Part shown: one piece after another, positions 14,449 through 16,834 of the stretch | How the letters are laid out: every line of letters starts with the position of its first letter | Position numbering within the stretch: the stretch's first letter is position 1 | Assembly (NCBI GenBank): GCA_934590505.1 | Contig: CAKTPC010000037.1 | Span: 1 to 16,834 of the forward strand | DNA from: an uncultured Oscillospiraceae bacterium | Lineage (GTDB): Bacteria; Bacillota; Clostridia; Oscillospirales; Oscillospiraceae | Length of the DNA stretch: 16,834 nucleotides | Direction: 5' to 3' | Made by a program: the position numbers and the translations under genes | The notes under the pieces: generated by a model | What the model was told of the DNA's origin: nothing | Seen by the model: only the letters and a program-made list of their open reading frames with translations | The model's database searches: none

Positions 14449-14501
14449 CTCTTGAGGCGGGGCGCAATACTCCGCCTCAAGAGTGCGTATTCAGGTACGC
14501 A
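14449..14501 (+). other. Tandem hairpins after dnaK
   Basis: A 12-bp stem CTCTTGAGGCGG/CCGCCTCAAGAG (14449-14460 and 14472-14483, 11-nt loop) is followed directly by a 6-bp stem TGCGTA/TACGCA (14484-14489 and 14496-14501). No T tract follows, so this is not a canonical terminator. It may protect the 3' end of the dnaK message or lower dnaJ read-through. Confidence 0.6.
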
Positions 14502-14571
14502 TATGTGAGACAGTATCGAATAAAAAGACTCCATGCAGTCCGATGTTTTTGGGGTCGCATAGGAGGTGTGG

Positions 14572-14604
14572 GCAGCCTAAGGCGCACAGCGGCGCTGAGG
14601 CTGC
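14572..14604 (+). promoter_or_regulatory. Hairpin abutting the dnaJ ribosome site
   Basis: GCAGCCT (14572-14578) pairs perfectly with AGGCTGC (14598-14604), with a GC-rich inner region. The base after the right arm begins the dnaJ ribosome site AAGGA (14605-14609). An unused AGGAGG (14561-14566), with no suitable start codon after it, lies just upstream. The layout is compatible with structure-dependent control of dnaJ translation (inference). Confidence 0.4.
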
Positions 14605-14613
14605 AAGGACAAA

Positions 14614-15759
14614 ATGGCTGATAAAAGAGATTATTACGAGGTGCTGGGCGTCAGCAAAGACGCTTCGGCCGATGACATAAAAAAAGCATACAGAAAGCTG
14701 ACGAAGGAGAACCACCCTGATCTGCACCCCGGCGATAAGGCCTGTGAGGAACGCTTCAAGGAGGGCAACGAGGCATACGAAGTCCTGTCCGACCCAGAGA
14801 AGCGCAAGAAGTATGATCAGTTCGGACACGCGGCCTTCGACCCGAACGCAGGCTTCGGCGGAGCGGGCGGCGCAGGCTTCGGCGGCTTTGGCGGCTTCGG
14901 CGATCTGGGCGATATATTTGGCGATATGTTCAGCGGCTTCGGATTTGGCGGCGGGAGCACACGCAGCAATCCGAACGCGCCGAGACGCGGCGAGAGCATA
15001 GAGACCACTGTGACCGTGAGCTTTGAGGAAGCGGCCTTCGGCTGCAAGAAGGAGGTCACCGTTCCGCGCATCGAGCAGTGCCCCGACTGCAAGGGTACGG
15101 GCTGCATGCCCGGGACCACGCCGGAGATATGCCCCGACTGTAAGGGCAGCGGCACAGTCAAGACCACGCAGCGTACCCCGTTCGGCGCGGTGCAGTCCAT
15201 GGGCCCGTGCCAGAAGTGCCGCGGAACCGGCAAGATCATTCACCAGCCGTGCAAGACCTGCCGCGGTATGGGCAAGATACGCCGCCAGCATAAGCTGACG
15301 GTCAGCGTCCCCGCCGGGATTGACGACGGTCAGGCCTTCTCCGTCAGCGGCGCGGGCAATGCCGGCTCGAACGGCGGCACCGCAGGTGACCTCATCGTCA
15401 CAGTACTTATTCGTCAGCATGAGCACTTTGAGCGTGACGGCACATCCGTCCTGCTCGATCAGGACATTAACTTTGCTCAGGCAACGCTCGGCGCTGAGAT
15501 CGAGGTCCCGACGCTTGACGGCAAGGTGAAGCTGACCATACCCGAGGGCACCCAGAGCGGTACGACCTTCCGCCTGCGCGGCAAGGGTATTCCGTATGTC
15601 CGGGGAAATGGCCGCGGCGACCAGTTCGTCACGGTGAATGTCCGGACGCCGAAGAACCTGACTTCCTCCCAGAAGGAGCTGCTGCGCCAGTTCGCCGCGT
15701 CAATGGGCGACCTTGACGGCGAGTCCGGCAAGAGCATCTTCGGTAAAAAGAAAAGATAA
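14614..15759 (+). CDS. dnaJ: Chaperone DnaJ (Hsp40, type I)
   Basis: DnaJ delivers substrates to DnaK and stimulates its ATPase. The 381-residue protein has all parts of a type I J-protein. The J domain is at 1-70 with HPD at 34-36. The Gly/Phe-rich region covers about 78-120 (repeats of GFGGFG). The cysteine-rich zinc domain has four CxxCxGxG repeats starting at Cys156, Cys173, Cys199 and Cys213. Two C-terminal beta domains bind substrate. AAGGA lies four bases before the ATG. The 182-bp gap after dnaK holds three hairpins, so its expression may be tuned separately from dnaK. It is last gene of the operon, ended by a perfect palindrome. Confidence 0.98.
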   Translation: MADKRDYYEVLGVSKDASADDIKKAYRKLTKENHPDLHPGDKACEERFKEGNEAYEVLSDPEKRKKYDQFGHAAFDPNAGFGGAGGAGFGGFGGFGDLGDIFGDMFSGFGFGGGSTRSNPNAPRRGESIETTVTVSFEEAAFGCKKEVTVPRIEQCPDCKGTGCMPGTTPEICPDCKGSGTVKTTQRTPFGAVQSMGPCQKCRGTGKIIHQPCKTCRGMGKIRRQHKLTVSVPAGIDDGQAFSVSGAGNAGSNGGTAGDLIVTVLIRQHEHFERDGTSVLLDQDINFAQATLGAEIEVPTLDGKVKLTIPEGTQSGTTFRLRGKGIPYVRGNGRGDQFVTVNVRTPKNLTSSQKELLRQFAASMGDLDGESGKSIFGKKKR

Positions 15760-15767
15760 TGAATATG

Positions 15768-15803
15768 AAAATGCGCTTCGCGATGCATCGCGAAGCGCAT
15801 TTT
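15768..15803. terminator. Bidirectional terminator after dnaJ
   Basis: A perfect 36-nt palindrome has 16-bp arms around a central TGCA. It starts AAAATGCGCTTCGCGA and ends in CATTTT, so each strand has A's before and T's after the stem. It ends the heat-shock operon and can also end the convergent minus-strand gene. Confidence 0.9.
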
Positions 15804-15830
15804 ATATAATATGGAGTTATAGTCGTAAGC

Positions 15831-16670
15831 TCATACGCAGTGATAGCGGAAATATTCGACTATCTTGCCTATGCCGGCGTAGCTGATGGTCTTGCCGTCG
15901 GGCGTGACGAACTCGTCAGAAATATACCCGTCGCTGCCGTTGAGAATGGAAGCCAAGTCGGCGTAATACATGCCGGTGTCCGTGCATATCTGCTTTATCC
16001 AGCTGTTCGCCTCAGCGATCTTTGCTGCAGTCACGCCGTCGACTCCGGGGTATGAGCTGCTGACGGACGCAAGCGAGCAGCATATTATCGTCGTGCTGCT
16101 GCTTGCGGCCTGAATGCTGCTTATGAGCTTTTTGTACCCTGCCGTAAAGCTCTCCTGCGTCGCAGTACCAAGCCCGTCAGTGCCGATGTAGATGACAAGG
16201 CGCTTCGGCTGGTATATGGCCGCGGCTTTTGCCGGAGTGACAAGTGAGCCGTCATTGAGGAGGACCTCGGTATCGGCAGCCGCGGAGGCCGGGATGCCGC
16301 TTCCGCCGTCCGTCCACATGATCGCGTTTGCACCGCCGCCGATCGTAGAGGTATAATCATTGATGCCGGAGAAGCTCGACGTGCAGAGATAGGTCATGCC
16401 GAAAACGTACTCAAGTCCGCCGTCCTGCGTGCTCGGCAGCTCATTGAGCGTGCCGCCGCCGACGATAGGGGAGTACGGATCAGCGTCCAGCCCCGAACTG
16501 CTGCTGTCAATTGCCTGACTGCCGCTGCTGAGCACGAGAGTGCCGTCGGGAGCGTCGCCATAGTTGCGGGACGCGACTGAAAAAATCAGCCCGACCAGCA
16601 GTGCCAGCAGGGCGATGACGATGGCCAGCGCCCATATTATGTTCTTTATTCCGGACAGACCGTTGTTCAT
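15831..16670 (-). CDS. Membrane-anchored SGNH-hydrolase-like protein, probably non-catalytic
   Basis: The 279-residue protein has an N-terminal membrane anchor (IIWALAIVIALLALLVGLIF, about 11-30). A Ser/Gly-rich linker follows (to about 80), then an extracytoplasmic domain. That domain has the strand/helix order of the SGNH/GDSL family: LVIYIGTDGL (block III region), YKKLISSIQAA, TTIICCSLASV, EANSWIKQICTDTGMYYADL, and GSDGYISDEFVTPDGKTI. At the expected catalytic places the residues differ: FGMTY instead of GDS(L), Asp165 in IGTDG instead of Asn, and Thr in DGKT instead of DGxH. It may therefore be a binding or structural pseudoenzyme. ATG at 16670 is chosen because GGAG lies five bases upstream; a TTG at 16685 would start before that site. 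Confidence 0.65.
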   Translation of the reverse strand: MNNGLSGIKNIIWALAIVIALLALLVGLIFSVASRNYGDAPDGTLVLSSGSQAIDSSSSGLDADPYSPIVGGGTLNELPSTQDGGLEYVFGMTYLCTSSFSGINDYTSTIGGGANAIMWTDGGSGIPASAAADTEVLLNDGSLVTPAKAAAIYQPKRLVIYIGTDGLGTATQESFTAGYKKLISSIQAASSSTTIICCSLASVSSSYPGVDGVTAAKIAEANSWIKQICTDTGMYYADLASILNGSDGYISDEFVTPDGKTISYAGIGKIVEYFRYHCV

Positions 16671-16700
16671 CTTATCTCCAATCAAGCCAGATGCTTATAG

Positions 16701-16709
16701 ATTATACCA
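16701..16709 (-). promoter_or_regulatory. Extended -10 promoter of the SGNH-like gene
   Basis: On the minus strand TGG precedes TATAAT (16706-16701), an extended -10. A second TATAAT lies at 16716-16711. No good -35 is visible. Transcription would begin near 16694, about 24 nt before the ATG. Confidence 0.5.
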
Positions 16710-16720
16710 GATTATACATA

Positions 16721-16742
16721 GGGCGGCCTTAATAGGCCGCCC
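16721..16742. terminator. Hairpin after the right-edge gene
   Basis: GGGCGGCC (16721-16728) pairs with GGCCGCCC (16735-16742) around a 6-nt loop. It lies 22 bases beyond the stop of the minus-strand gene at the window edge and could end that transcript. On the minus strand the following bases are only weakly T-rich, so termination efficiency is uncertain. Confidence 0.55.
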
Positions 16743-16764
16743 TGTTGTTCTTATTACCTTTGGA

Positions 16765-16834
16765 TTATTCCTTATCCTCGGCTGCCTTTGCTTCCTCAAT
16801 GACCTTCTGCTGGACATTGCCGGGAGCCTCTTCG
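16765..16834 (-). CDS. Unidentified gene, C-terminal 22 codons only
   Basis: The minus strand is open from the window edge to TAA (16767-16765) and reads EEAPGNVQQKVIEEAKAAED then KE. This is a charged, helical, Ala/Glu/Lys-rich tail of the kind found on many cytosolic proteins. Supporting points are the hairpin 22 bases after the stop and the promoter of the next gene beyond it. The family cannot be named from so short a piece. Confidence 0.5.
   Translation of the reverse strand, partial: EEAPGNVQQKVIEEAKAAEDKE

Noticed and set aside
12497..14467. A 656-codon open frame antisense to dnaK
   Set aside because: It mirrors the strongly biased codons of dnaK, has low-complexity Leu/Ala/Gly/Asp-rich content, no ribosome site and no domain resemblance.
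14491..15426. A 311-codon open frame antisense to dnaJ
   Set aside because: Follows from dnaJ codon bias and Gly-rich regions; Ala/Arg-rich translation without recognisable domains.

Overview
The window looks like chromosomal DNA of a moderately GC-rich Gram-positive anaerobe, most likely a member of the Clostridia (Oscillospiraceae/Ruminococcaceae-like). The basis is the hrcA-grpE-dnaK-dnaJ heat-shock operon under a CIRCE operator, a DnaK without the Gram-negative ATPase-domain insertion, strong AGGAGG-type ribosome binding sites, and the protein families present (MATE plus MerR regulator, DacF-type carboxypeptidase, AI-2E-family permease, SGNH-like surface protein). Genus cannot be fixed from the sequence alone. 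No rRNA, tRNA, CRISPR array, prophage or transposase was seen.

Layout. 1-1122: 3' three quarters of guaB (IMP dehydrogenase), cut by the window edge, ending at a bidirectional terminator. 1184-3254 (minus): an MFS transporter and a family 8 glycosyltransferase in a tight two-gene operon with its own promoter and a two-hairpin leader. 3444-4181 (plus): a DUF4213/DUF364 putative metal-chelation protein. 4222-4959 (minus): a small two-helix membrane protein preceded by a shortened phosphodiester-glycosidase-like protein. 5037-5272 (minus): a deletion scar, in which the first ~18 codons of a response regulator run out of frame into the last ~59 codons of an FtsX-type ABC permease. 5426-7598 (plus): MATE exporter and MerR/BmrR-type regulator in one operon, with a MerR-style dyad in the promoter spacer. 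7637-8785 (minus): D-Ala-D-Ala carboxypeptidase. 8786-9192: intergenic region with divergent promoters and repeats. 9193-10470 (plus): AI-2E-family permease. 10587-15803 (plus): hrcA-grpE-dnaK-dnaJ with promoter/CIRCE and a final perfect-palindrome terminator. 15831-16670 (minus): membrane-anchored SGNH-hydrolase-like protein that appears to lack the catalytic residues. 16765-16834 (minus): the last 22 codons of an unidentified gene.

How the genes work together. The heat-shock block is self-regulated: HrcA should repress its own promoter through CIRCE, and GrpE, DnaK and DnaJ form the refolding machine. The MATE-MerR pair looks like a drug-sensing exporter module autoregulated in the BmrR manner. 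The rest is mostly housekeeping or cell-envelope function. I see no clear new multi-gene system. The most informative oddities are the sensor/ABC-transporter deletion scar next to a shortened glycosidase-like gene, the apparent SGNH pseudoenzyme, and unusual RNA/DNA structure within the heat-shock operon.
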